DNA of 36,311 nt from QHBQ01 sp038230695 (GTDB lineage Bacteria > Chloroflexota > Chloroflexia > QHBQ01): NCBI GenBank assembly GCA_038230695.1, contig JBBRMT010000014.1, positions 1 through 36,311 of the forward strand, in the 5' to 3' direction. Numbering within the stretch: the stretch's first letter is position 1; each line of letters starts with the position of its first letter. The notes beneath the pieces were generated by a model that ran no database searches, was not told the DNA's origin, and was given only the letters and a program-made list of their open reading frames with translations. Positions 8,874 to 15,914 of this stretch are shown piece by piece. The position numbers were made by a program, and so were the translations under genes.

Positions 8874-9341
8874 ATGACCTATAACTCTAACCAAACTCAA
8901 AACTCAGAGCGAACGCAATCCGCCTCTACAAAAACTCAAAACTCCACCCTCACTGCCAGAGTGATCAAGGCTGGCGTGGCCGAGGGTGAGGCGTTGGTAA
9001 GCAGTGAGGCGCTGGGCTTTCTGGGAGTGGTGGATCCCGATAGCGGCATCGTCACCGAGACCACCCACGAACTATACGGACAGAGCGTGGCAGGCCGCGT
9101 GCTAGTTTTCCCCACTGGCAAGGGCAGCACGGTGGGCAGCTACACCATCTATCGGCTGAAGAAAAGCGGCCATGCGCCCCTGGCGATCATCAACCGTGAG
9201 AGCGAACCGATTGTGGCGGTTGGCGCAATCATCAGTAATATCCCGATGGTGGATGAGGTGGACATCAGCCAGATCCACACTGGCGACCATGTGCGGGTAG
9301 ATGGTGATACCATCACCATTAGCCACAAGGCGGCATCGTGA
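8874..9341 (+). CDS. aconitase X small (swivel, DUF126) subunit
   Basis: This 155-residue protein carries the DUF126 swivel domain of AcnX, which completes the active site with the large subunit at 5784-7010. Family blocks: VIKAGVAEGEALVS (30-43), GVVDPDSGIV (51-60), FPTGKGSTVGSYTIY (79-93) and GAIISNIPMVDEVD (117-130). Ser85 in the KGSTVGS loop is the likely active-site residue. Start: AGGAGAG at 8864-8870 ends 3 nt before ATG 8874. Two earlier in-frame starts (GTG 8814, ATG 8850) lack this. The first 28 residues (Asn/Gln/Ser/Thr-rich) do not belong to the domain. They are encoded by a degenerate palindromic repeat between two 13-bp direct repeats. The stop overlaps the IPK start (GTGA), showing translational coupling. 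Many archaea also have split AcnX subunits, while some bacteria have them fused. Confidence 0.87.
   Translation: MTYNSNQTQNSERTQSASTKTQNSTLTARVIKAGVAEGEALVSSEALGFLGVVDPDSGIVTETTHELYGQSVAGRVLVFPTGKGSTVGSYTIYRLKKSGHAPLAIINRESEPIVAVGAIISNIPMVDEVDISQIHTGDHVRVDGDTITISHKAAS
8893..8944. repeat. palindromic repeat flanked by 13-bp direct repeats, inside the AcnX small-subunit gene
   Basis: AAACTCAAAACTC occurs at 8893-8905 and again at 8932-8944. Between them 8906-8930 is, on the minus strand, GTAGAGGCGGATTGCG followed by TTCGCTCTG. It differs from the MITE-core palindrome by three transitions over 25 bp. The direct repeats are themselves two heptamers. The whole block is in frame and encodes the extra N-terminal residues. 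Confidence 0.6.
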
Positions 9342-10333
9342 CGCGCCGGCGCTTGAGCCTGGTGGCGCGAGAGCCTGCCCGCCCCAGCAGCCTGGGCCTC
9401 ACTTTTGTCAAACTGGGTGGCTCGGTAATCACCGATAAGACGGCGGCGGACACCCTGCGCGGCGACAACCTGACCCGACTGGCGGGCGAGATTGCAGCGG
9501 CGTTGTCACAGTCGGCAGCGGAGGGGCGCAACCTGGCCGTGCTAGTGGGCCATGGCGGCGGTAGCTTTGCCCACTTCCCCGCCAGCCAGTACAAGACCCG
9601 CCTCGGCTTGCAAGCGGGCTTGACGGATGCTGAAGCCTGGCGTGGCTATGCCGAAACCCATGCCGCCGCCGCTCACCTCAACCAGCACGTCACCGCCGCC
9701 TGCCTCGCCGCTGGTCTCACTGCTGTCGCCTACCAACCCTCCGCCAGCGCCCTTGCCCGCGATGGGCAGCTATTCTATCTGGAAACCGACCCGCTTCGCA
9801 CTTTGCTGCACGCAACCGGCGTGCCGATTATCTACGGCGATGCCATCCTCGACGATGTGCGCGGCTTCACTATCGCCAGCACCGAGCAACTATTCGTCTA
9901 CCTGGCGCGGAGCGACGATCTCACCCTCCGCCCCCGCCGTATTATCCTGGTGGGCGAGGTGGGCGGCGTGTTCACTGCTGACCCCTCACGCCAGCCCGAT
10001 GCTCGCCCCATACCCATTATCAATGCTGCCAACCTCGACCGCGTGCGCGGAATGCTGGGCGGCTCACGCGGCGTGGATGTGACCGGCGGGATGCTGACCA
10101 AGATTGTGGAGATGTATGCGCTGGTGCAGGCGGTGGACTCCTTGCAGGTGCAACTGATAGACGGCACCATCCCCGGTCTGCTGCACCGCGCCCTGCTGGG
10201 CGAAGCGGTGGCCGGGACGGTTATTAGTCGGTTATGGTATAATAAACCGTTGTTCGTCCAAATCAAACTCAGCACTCAGCACTCAAACCTATGCCAACTA
10301 TGCTCAATGCCCGCTATCTCAGCCGCCTGGTAG
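9338..10333 (+). CDS. isopentenyl phosphate kinase
   Basis: This amino-acid-kinase-fold enzyme should phosphorylate isopentenyl phosphate to isopentenyl diphosphate, the last step of the archaeal-type mevalonate route. Visible features: VKLGGSVITDK (24-34, ATP-phosphate Lys25), GHGGGSFAH (71-79) with the IPK-type His79, STEQL (181-185), EVGGVFTADP (207-216) and GVDVTGGM (245-252). The conserved His after GGGSF separates IPK from acetylglutamate and aspartate kinases. The core ends near residue 296 (GTVIS). The remaining 35 residues read through promoter-like DNA and a heptamer array, and the frame overlaps the next gene by 43 nt, so the tail looks like lost-stop DNA. Start: GTG 9338 overlaps the stop of the AcnX small subunit. 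About 20 residues precede the usual family start. No mevalonate kinase or UbiD-like decarboxylase lies in the window. Confidence 0.9.
   Translation: MTRRRLSLVAREPARPSSLGLTFVKLGGSVITDKTAADTLRGDNLTRLAGEIAAALSQSAAEGRNLAVLVGHGGGSFAHFPASQYKTRLGLQAGLTDAEAWRGYAETHAAAAHLNQHVTAACLAAGLTAVAYQPSASALARDGQLFYLETDPLRTLLHATGVPIIYGDAILDDVRGFTIASTEQLFVYLARSDDLTLRPRRIILVGEVGGVFTADPSRQPDARPIPIINAANLDRVRGMLGGSRGVDVTGGMLTKIVEMYALVQAVDSLQVQLIDGTIPGLLHRALLGEAVAGTVISRLWYNKPLFVQIKLSTQHSNLCQLCSMPAISAAW
10235..10243 (+). promoter_or_regulatory. extended -10 promoter inside the IPK tail
   Basis: TGGTATAAT within TATGGTATAAT, the same 11 bp as at 11972-11982. No convincing -35. It would start transcription near 10250, about 40 nt before the TPR gene. 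Confidence 0.4.
10267..10287. repeat. heptamer array (ACTCAGC type)
   Basis: ACTCAGC, ACTCAGC, ACTCAAA lie immediately before the ATG of the TPR gene and are read in frame as part of the IPK C-terminal tail. They occupy the place where a Shine-Dalgarno would be expected, and none is visible. Confidence 0.55.
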
Positions 10334-11217
10334 TCGCGTTCGTCTTCTATACTGCGCTGATCATGGTCTTCTTCGCTCTGGGCAACCTGGGCGGCGACCT
10401 CAACACGTGGTTGGGGCAGGCGTTGCTCATATCCGCCGGATCGTTCTTCGTCATTGTCTTTGTGATGAACTTTGCCACCGTACTATCGCCATCGGGGCGG
10501 CTTTATAACAAAGCGCGTGAGCAGATGCGTCATGGCAACTACTTCGCTGCCGCCGCGCTATACGACCATGCAGTGCGCCAGAACCCCGCCCGCGCCGAAT
10601 ATTATTACGGCCGCGCCGAGGCCCGCGCCCGCCTGGGCGACACGCACGGCGCATTGGCCGACTACGCGACCACCATTGATGCCACCCCCATCTACCTGCC
10701 GCTTGCCCCCAGCGTAGCCTACGATGCCTATGCTGCCCGTGCCAGCCTCTACGGGCAGGCCCTGGGCGACTACCATAGCGCGGCCCGCGAGGCAGGTGAA
10801 GCGATTGCCATGTACCCGCGCCGGGCAATGGCTTACCTAACCCGCGCCGATGCCTATACCAAAATCAACAATCTGCCTGCTGCGCTGGTTGACCTCGATG
10901 CCGCCGCTAAACTTACGCCCAACGATGCGGTCATCTACAACAATCGCGGCTACGTCCAATACCTGCGCGGCGACCTCGATGCTGCTGGCCGCGACCTGCT
11001 CACCGCCATTAATAACAAACCCGACATCTGGCAACCCCACTACCATCTGGCCCAGGTGTTCGCCGCGCAGGGCGACCGCGATCGCGCTCTCAGCAGCCTG
11101 CGGCGGGCAATTGCCCTGAGCATCCAGCCAGCGGCGCAGGCCCGCCTCGATGCCGCCTTCGCCACCTTGCGCGGCGATGCCGAGTTTGGGCAACTAACCG
11201 CCCCGCGTAACAGTTGA
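10291..11217 (+). CDS. membrane-anchored TPR protein
   Basis: This 308-residue protein has two N-terminal membrane segments (about 11-31 and 43-65) followed by tetratricopeptide repeats to about residue 292. Clear TPR units are at about 74-107, 108-140, 190-222, 223-256 and 257-290, with the usual small residue/Tyr/Ala/Pro pattern (for example YNNRGYVQYLRGDLDAA). TPR arrays bind protein partners, so this is probably a membrane scaffold whose cargo cannot be read here. The repeats may face either side of the membrane. Its first 43 nt overlap the end of the IPK frame. No Shine-Dalgarno precedes the ATG, so either coupling or a nearby promoter drives it. The following PAP2 gene starts 39 bp later with a strong ribosome-binding site. 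Confidence 0.8.
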   Translation: MPTMLNARYLSRLVVAFVFYTALIMVFFALGNLGGDLNTWLGQALLISAGSFFVIVFVMNFATVLSPSGRLYNKAREQMRHGNYFAAAALYDHAVRQNPARAEYYYGRAEARARLGDTHGALADYATTIDATPIYLPLAPSVAYDAYAARASLYGQALGDYHSAAREAGEAIAMYPRRAMAYLTRADAYTKINNLPAALVDLDAAAKLTPNDAVIYNNRGYVQYLRGDLDAAGRDLLTAINNKPDIWQPHYHLAQVFAAQGDRDRALSSLRRAIALSIQPAAQARLDAAFATLRGDAEFGQLTAPRNS

Positions 11218-11256
11218 GGCGTTCCCCACGTTTTTTGCGTGAGGAGGTATTGACCA

Positions 11257-12030
11257 ATGGCCGAGTTTAACGAGCTTCACCCCCAAACGGCGGTTGTCGC
11301 CGTCCACCCACCTGCCCATTATCTGCGCCTGCTTCTAATCATCGCGGGCCTGGTGTTGCTGCTGCTGGGATTGGCCGAGCTAATCGAGAAGGGTGCGCCG
11401 CTGCCCTTCGACCTCGACGTTACCCGCTTCGTGCAGCAGTTTCGCCCCGACTGGTTCGACGCGCTGATGCGCTTCCTCACTTCGATTGGGGTTGCGCCCT
11501 GGGTGCTAATCCTCCCCGCGATTATAATCATCGCTCTGCTGGCGATGCGCGATTGGGCCGCCGCGCTGGCGCTGCTGTTCGCCCAGCTTGGCAGCGTCGG
11601 CAACCCGCTAATCAAGATTGCGGTGCATCGCCCCCGCCCCGGCATAACCTTCGAGCTTGGCCTGGGCGTGCCTACCGATCCCAGCTTCCCCTCCGGCCAC
11701 TCGGCGACCGCGATGGTGGTTTACGGCTTCCTCATCTATCTCGCCTGGGTGAAGCTGCGCGACCACCACCTAGCCCGCAACATCATAATTGCCCTCTGCG
11801 CCATCTACATCCTGGCAATGGGCCTGTCACGCATCTACCTCGGCGAACACTGGCTCACCGATGTGCTGGGCGGCTACGTTTATGGCCTGGCCTGGGTGTT
11901 CCTCTCAGTGATCGTTTATCATCTGCTACTCTCGCGTATCAGGAAGCGAATTGGTGTAAGCTCTTTATGTATATGGTATAATTGCTCAATACGAAGCAGA
12001 TGTGAACTGCTGAAGGAAAAGGAGCAATGA
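11257..12030 (+). CDS. PAP2-family phosphatase
   Basis: This 257-residue membrane phosphatase has the three PAP2 signatures: KIAVHRPRP near 120, FPSGHS near 144 and SRIYLGEHWLTD near 191. Its Lys, Arg, Ser-Gly-His and final His/Asp residues are intact. Six membrane segments are expected. PAP2 enzymes of this size commonly dephosphorylate undecaprenyl diphosphate or phosphatidate. The isoprenoid genes just upstream make a polyprenyl substrate attractive, but this is inference. ATG 11257 follows GAGGAGGT at 8 nt. The last 30 residues are unlike the family and run through the promoter of the next gene. The stop overlaps that gene's start (ATGA). Confidence 0.88.
   Translation: MAEFNELHPQTAVVAVHPPAHYLRLLLIIAGLVLLLLGLAELIEKGAPLPFDLDVTRFVQQFRPDWFDALMRFLTSIGVAPWVLILPAIIIIALLAMRDWAAALALLFAQLGSVGNPLIKIAVHRPRPGITFELGLGVPTDPSFPSGHSATAMVVYGFLIYLAWVKLRDHHLARNIIIALCAIYILAMGLSRIYLGEHWLTDVLGGYVYGLAWVFLSVIVYHLLLSRIRKRIGVSSLCIWYNCSIRSRCELLKEKEQ
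11974..11982 (+). promoter_or_regulatory. extended -10 promoter before the small membrane protein gene
   Basis: TGGTATAAT preceded by TA, lying inside the 3' end of the PAP2 gene. Predicted start near 11989, about 38 nt before ATG 12027. The -35 region is weak. Confidence 0.45.
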
Positions 12031-12653
12031 CGGATACTAAGGGGAAAAGATCAGCCCGTGGTAGAGCGCCAGTGGTGGTTCTACTGGTCGGGTTGCTGGC
12101 TACATCCTTTGGCATCATAACCGGCAATGGGTTGTTTAGCTACATTGCTTTTATTGCAACTCTCGTCATCTACTTTTACCTTATTCTGCCCATTATTAAA
12201 AGTACCTTTCGGCTAAACTGGTTCGATTGGCTCTGCCTTGTAATAGCTTCCCGCTGCTACCTGATCGGGTTCTATTACCTGCTTGTGACAAATCTGCAGC
12301 CAGAAGCCTACTCATTTATGTCAGCAGGCACCGGTAGCTTGCTTATTCTACTGATCAGCAAAGCGCTGCATAAGCAAGGCAAAATGCGTAACGCCTATCT
12401 TGGCTATATTGCCTTCTTCGTGGGTGCGTTGGCGGTGTTCCTCAGCCAAGTTCTATTGACTGATAATCCCGAAATGAGGGTGGTGATTCTCGCCGTCGCA
12501 GTAGCTGTATCATTGTGTGGGAGTTATTATGCCCAACAATCGTGGGTCAGCTATTTTTTGCAACAGCGTAGCCACGACCGCTTGAAACGAGCTAGCCTTG
12601 ATAGCCTATTCGCCGAGCAGCTAAAGCCCGACAAGGTGAAGGAGCAAGGATGA
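12027..12653 (+). CDS. uncharacterised membrane protein with six predicted segments
   Basis: This 208-residue protein belongs to no family I recognise. A basic N-terminus (KGKRSARGR) precedes hydrophobic segments at about 15-32, 36-57, 66-87, 93-112, 122-143 and 148-165. A charged cytoplasmic-looking tail (HDRLKRASLDSLFAEQLKPDKVKEQG) follows. It contains no catalytic motif I can identify. ATG 12027 has AAGGAG 5 nt upstream and overlaps the PAP2 stop, so it is translationally coupled but may also have its own promoter. Codon use is more AT-rich than in the neighbours, so it may be a later arrival. Confidence 0.7.
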   Translation: MTDTKGKRSARGRAPVVVLLVGLLATSFGIITGNGLFSYIAFIATLVIYFYLILPIIKSTFRLNWFDWLCLVIASRCYLIGFYYLLVTNLQPEAYSFMSAGTGSLLILLISKALHKQGKMRNAYLGYIAFFVGALAVFLSQVLLTDNPEMRVVILAVAVAVSLCGSYYAQQSWVSYFLQQRSHDRLKRASLDSLFAEQLKPDKVKEQG

Positions 12654-12656
12654 TAT

Positions 12657-12860
12657 ATGAAAGTGACATATGACCGCGAGACCGACACCCTGACCATCGT
12701 CTTCGCCAATCGCCCAATCGAGGAAAGCGATGAGGACAAGCCCGGCGTGATCCTTGACTATGATGCCGAGGGCAAGCTGGTAGCAATGGAGCTACTCGAT
12801 GCCTCGCAGCAGGTTGACGCGCCGGGGCGCATCGAATATCAGGCTACCCCACTAAGCTGA
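12657..12860 (+). CDS. DUF2283 family small protein
   Basis: This 67-residue protein has the DUF2283 pattern: MKVTYDRETDTLTIVF, an acidic turn (EESDEDKPGVILDYD) and a closing strand (GKLVAMELLDAS). Members are small beta-strand proteins of unknown role, often near toxin-antitoxin genes or solo. ATG 12657 follows AAGGA by 6 nt and lies 3 bp after the previous stop. No toxin partner is visible next to it. Function unknown. Confidence 0.75.
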   Translation: MKVTYDRETDTLTIVFANRPIEESDEDKPGVILDYDAEGKLVAMELLDASQQVDAPGRIEYQATPLS

Positions 12861-12907
12861 CTGACAGCCATGAAATTACATTTACGTGAGGAGATACCCA
12901 CCCCCGT

Positions 12908-14017
12908 ATGGCCCTGACACTAGGCATAATCGGTCTGCCCAAGAGCGGCAAGACCACCGTATTCAACGCCCTGACCCGCAGCGAGGCGCAAACCAGCGCC
13001 TATGCCAGCAGCGGCAGCGAACCCAACGTCGCGGTTGTCAAAGTACCCGACGAGCGGCTGACCGCCCTGATTGACATCTTCCACCCCAAACGCATCGTGC
13101 AGGCTGACGTGCAGTACACCGATGTGGCGGGCATCAGCAAGGGCGCAAGCAAGGGTGAATCGTTCAGCCGCCAGTTTATCAGCTACATCAGCACGGTGGA
13201 GGGGTTGGTTCACGTCGTGCGTGCCTTCGAGAACCCCGACATTCCCCACCCCGACGAGACCATTGACCCGCTGCGCGACATCGAAACAGTAGAGCTTGAA
13301 CTGGCCTTCAGCGATCTGGCGATTGTCGAGAAGCGGCTCACCCGCCTGCGCGAGTCAATTGCCAAGACCAAGCCTGGCCCGGAGCGCGAGGCGTTCGAGC
13401 GCGAACTAGAGACCTTGCAGCGCATCCAGCCGGAGCTAGAGGCGGGCAAGCCAATCCGCGCCCTCGACCTCAGCGAAGATGAGGAGCGAGCGATCCGCAA
13501 CTACGGCTTCCTCACCGCCAAGCCGATGTTGATCCTTCTCAACCTCAGCGAGAGCCAGCTAGAACAGGCAGATACGCTGGTCGCCCAGGTAGCGGCAAAG
13601 CACGCCATGCCCAATACCGCAGTGGCGGCCATTGCAGGCAAGCTAGAGCAAGACCTGGCTCAACTGGATGAGGCCGATGCTACCGAGTTCATGGCAGATC
13701 TAGGATTGAAGGAGTCGGGCCTGAACCGCATCATCAAGCAATCGTACCAGCTAATGGGGCTAATCAGCTTCCTCACCGCCGGGCCGGACGAGAACCGCGC
13801 CTGGACAATCCGCAAAGGCACCACCGCGCAGATGGCGGCTGGGGTAATCCACTCCGTCCTGGAGCGCGGCTTCATCCGCGCCGAAGTGGTGCATTTCGAC
13901 GATCTAATCGCTGCTGGCGGTATGGTCGAGGCCAAGAAGCGCGGCCATGTGCGTTCTGAGGGCAAGACTTACCTCGTCAAAGACGGCGATATTATAGAAG
14001 TGCGGTTTAATGTTTAA
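12908..14017 (+). CDS. ychF: YchF / Obg-like ATPase
   Basis: This 369-residue protein is YchF (OLA1 type), a ribosome-associated P-loop ATPase linked to translation and oxidative-stress control. The G1 loop GLPKSGKTT (9-17), the G3 DVAG motif near residue 75 and NLSE in place of the GTPase NKxD motif are all visible. The last explains its ATP preference. A coiled insertion (about 130-200) and a C-terminal TGS domain (about 285-366, ending VKDGDIIEVRFNV) complete the family plan at the usual length. GAGGAG lies 14 nt before ATG 12908, a rather long spacing. It is the last gene before a long inverted-repeat terminator region. It is the most conserved gene here and a good choice for phylogenetic placement of the contig. 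Confidence 0.95.
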   Translation: MALTLGIIGLPKSGKTTVFNALTRSEAQTSAYASSGSEPNVAVVKVPDERLTALIDIFHPKRIVQADVQYTDVAGISKGASKGESFSRQFISYISTVEGLVHVVRAFENPDIPHPDETIDPLRDIETVELELAFSDLAIVEKRLTRLRESIAKTKPGPEREAFERELETLQRIQPELEAGKPIRALDLSEDEERAIRNYGFLTAKPMLILLNLSESQLEQADTLVAQVAAKHAMPNTAVAAIAGKLEQDLAQLDEADATEFMADLGLKESGLNRIIKQSYQLMGLISFLTAGPDENRAWTIRKGTTAQMAAGVIHSVLERGFIRAEVVHFDDLIAAGGMVEAKKRGHVRSEGKTYLVKDGDIIEVRFNV

Positions 14018-14022
14018 GAACG

Positions 14023-14188
14023 GCAAAAAGCCTCTCCCTGGCAGGGAGAGGTTGGTGAGGGTCGAATGTTGCCAGCATCAATGCTCATTGCAAGCTAACC
14101 TTGGCCCGCTGATCAGCTGGCGATAAGCATAGTTGCGATTCACCGTACCCCTCACCAAACCTCTCCCGCAAGGGGAGAGGCTTTTTGC
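14023..14188. repeat. long inverted repeat with CCTCTCCC hairpin arms
   Basis: About 40 bp at 14023-14062 (GCAAAAAGCCTCTCCC...) recur in inverted form at 14146-14188 (...GGGGAGAGGCTTTTTGC) with few mismatches. They are separated by about 83 bp. Each arm is itself a hairpin (CCTCTCC/GGAGAGG). It fills the spacer between ychF and the wzt-like gene and is probably a non-autonomous repeat element. Confidence 0.65.
14160..14186 (+). terminator. terminator hairpin within the inverted repeat
   Basis: CCTCTCCC-GCAA-GGGGAGAGG followed by CTTTTT. The mirror-image left arm (AAAAAG before CCTCTCC at 14025) would act on the minus strand, so the element could stop transcription from both sides. Confidence 0.6.
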
Positions 14189-14220
14189 GCTCATGCCTCG
14201 TGCCTCATACCTGAACGACC

Positions 14221-14258
14221 TTGCCAAACCCGCTCAAATGGGTTAAACTTAACCCATG
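14221..14258 (+). promoter_or_regulatory. leaderless promoter with palindromic operator over the wzt-like start codon
   Basis: TTGCCA (14221-14226), a 17-bp spacer and TAAACT (14244-14249) place the transcription start at or next to the ATG at 14256, so the mRNA would have no leader. There is no Shine-Dalgarno. A perfect 9-bp inverted repeat (ATGGGTTAA-AC-TTAACCCAT, 14239-14258) covers the -10 box and the ATG and could be a repressor site. Confidence 0.6.
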
Positions 14259-15911
14259 CAATCAACTAGTAACGTATTTGCCGAGAGCAACCGCCTGCGC
14301 GAAGAAGAAGACAGCAGCAGCGGGCGGCAGAAGATTATCAAGTTCAGCAACGTGAGCAAGAAGTTTGTGCTGCACCACCAGCGCCCTCGCTCCTTCCAGG
14401 AGGCGTTGGTCAGCCTGTTTGGGCGACGTGACATCAGCCACCGACCTGCAGATATGCCGCGCAACGAGACATTCTGGGCGTTGCGTAACGTCAACTTCGG
14501 CATCCGCGAGGGCGAGGCGGTTGGCATAATCGGCGCGAATGGAAGCGGCAAGAGTACCACCCTCAAGATGATCAGCCGCATCCTCTATCCCACCAGCGGC
14601 GTAGTCAGCGTGCGCGGACGCATCAGCGCGTTGCTCGAACTTGGCGCGGGCTTTCATAGCGATTTGACTGGCCGAGAGAATATCTACCTGAACGGTAGCC
14701 TGCTAGGATTCAACCGCAGGCAGATGGACGGCAAGTACGCGCAGATCCTGGAGTTTTCCGAGCTAGAGCGTTTCATTGATACGCCCGTCAAGCACTATTC
14801 ATCGGGGATGTATATGCGGCTGGGTTTCGCGGTTGCGATCAGCATGGAGCCGGACATCCTGATTACCGACGAGGTGCTGGCGGTGGGCGACGAGGACTTC
14901 CAGCGCAAGTGCCTGTCGAAGATCAGCGAGTTCAAGCGGGCGGGCAAGACGATTATCTTCGTCTCCCACGCGCTGGAGGCGGTGCGTGGCCTCTGCTCTC
15001 GCGCTATTTGGCTTGAGGATGGCAGCCTGAAAGCTGATGGCCCATCCGGTGAGGTGGTTGACCGCTACCTTGCCTACAGCAATGAGAAGCAACGCGCCCG
15101 CCTCGCCCGCGAAGCCAGCGCCGCCCATGCCACCATCACTGGGACTGCTCCCAATTTGGCAGAGGGCGTGATAAATCCCGCCCCTACAGAAAACGGGGGC
15201 ATATCCGCCACCGCCGATGAGCAGACCGAAGATCGTCGTCTCGGCCCGCCGCCAATTGGCTCGGCTAACCGCTGGGGGACGCAGGAGGCGCAGATTACCG
15301 GCGTTTACTTCCTCGATGCCGCTGGCAAGCAGAGTGGACTATTCCTTACTGGCGACCGCCTCATTATACGCATCGCCTACGTTGCCCATGAACGTATCGA
15401 GCAGCCCACCTTTGGCCTCGCGCTATATCGGCAAGGGGTTATTCAAGTCAACGGGCCAAACAACAAGTTCGCTCGCCGCCCCATACCCTTCATCCAGGGC
15501 AGCGGCTACGTTGACTATATTGTGCCGAAGCTGCCGCTGCTGGAGGGCAACTACGATGTATCCGCCACCATCTACGACAACGCCCTGATCACTTGCTTCG
15601 ACTTCCACGACCACTGGTACCACTTTGAGGTGCAACCGCGTCTGGGTGGTGAGCGCTACGGCATCGTCGAGCTTGACTCTACATGGACGCACACGGCGGA
15701 GAAGTACAACCCCGACGGCAGCAAGTCTAATCTGCCACAGGCATTTGGCCGAGCCGATGAGCAGCAAAGCGATGAGCAGCTAGCGACCACCACCGTCGCG
15801 CGGGCGGGCGATGAACTGAGCGCCGCAGCCGAGGCGAACGTCGAGCTAGACCTTGCCCGCAACCGTGAGCAGGAAGAAGCGACCCGCCCCCACGCGGGCA
15901 TTGGCATATAG
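14256..15911 (+). CDS. ABC transporter ATPase, Wzt-like polysaccharide/teichoic acid exporter subunit
   Basis: This 551-residue ATPase should drive export of a lipid-linked polysaccharide. The nucleotide-binding domain (about 28-275) has Walker A GANGSGKST near 92, signature YSSGMYMRLGF near 180 and Walker B PDILITDEVLAVGD near 199. This arrangement is typical of the Wzt/TagH group. A linker follows, then a Wzt C-terminal carbohydrate-binding domain (about 340-465, with FDFHDHWYHFEV). The last 80 residues are Ala/Glu-rich and probably disordered. Residues about 303-312 are encoded by a GTAGGGGCG palindrome inserted in the linker. The partner permease (Wzm) is absent: upstream is ychF and downstream a glycosyltransferase 3 bp later. 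The start lies in a leaderless promoter with a palindrome. Confidence 0.92.
   Translation: MQSTSNVFAESNRLREEEDSSSGRQKIIKFSNVSKKFVLHHQRPRSFQEALVSLFGRRDISHRPADMPRNETFWALRNVNFGIREGEAVGIIGANGSGKSTTLKMISRILYPTSGVVSVRGRISALLELGAGFHSDLTGRENIYLNGSLLGFNRRQMDGKYAQILEFSELERFIDTPVKHYSSGMYMRLGFAVAISMEPDILITDEVLAVGDEDFQRKCLSKISEFKRAGKTIIFVSHALEAVRGLCSRAIWLEDGSLKADGPSGEVVDRYLAYSNEKQRARLAREASAAHATITGTAPNLAEGVINPAPTENGGISATADEQTEDRRLGPPPIGSANRWGTQEAQITGVYFLDAAGKQSGLFLTGDRLIIRIAYVAHERIEQPTFGLALYRQGVIQVNGPNNKFARRPIPFIQGSGYVDYIVPKLPLLEGNYDVSATIYDNALITCFDFHDHWYHFEVQPRLGGERYGIVELDSTWTHTAEKYNPDGSKSNLPQAFGRADEQQSDEQLATTTVARAGDELSAAAEANVELDLARNREQEEATRPHAGIGI
15162..15189. repeat. GTAGGGGCG palindrome inside the wzt-like gene
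   Basis: On the minus strand the sequence reads CTGTAGGGGCGGGATT followed by TATCACGCCCTCT. It is in frame, in the linker between the ATPase and the carbohydrate-binding domain, where an insertion would be tolerated. Confidence 0.6.
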
Positions 15912-15914
15912 CCG

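Noticed and set aside
9338..10333. Acetylglutamate kinase, aspartokinase or uridylate kinase instead of IPK
   Set aside because: The His directly after GGGSF (His79), the ITDK and DVTGGM blocks and the AcnX neighbour fit IPK.
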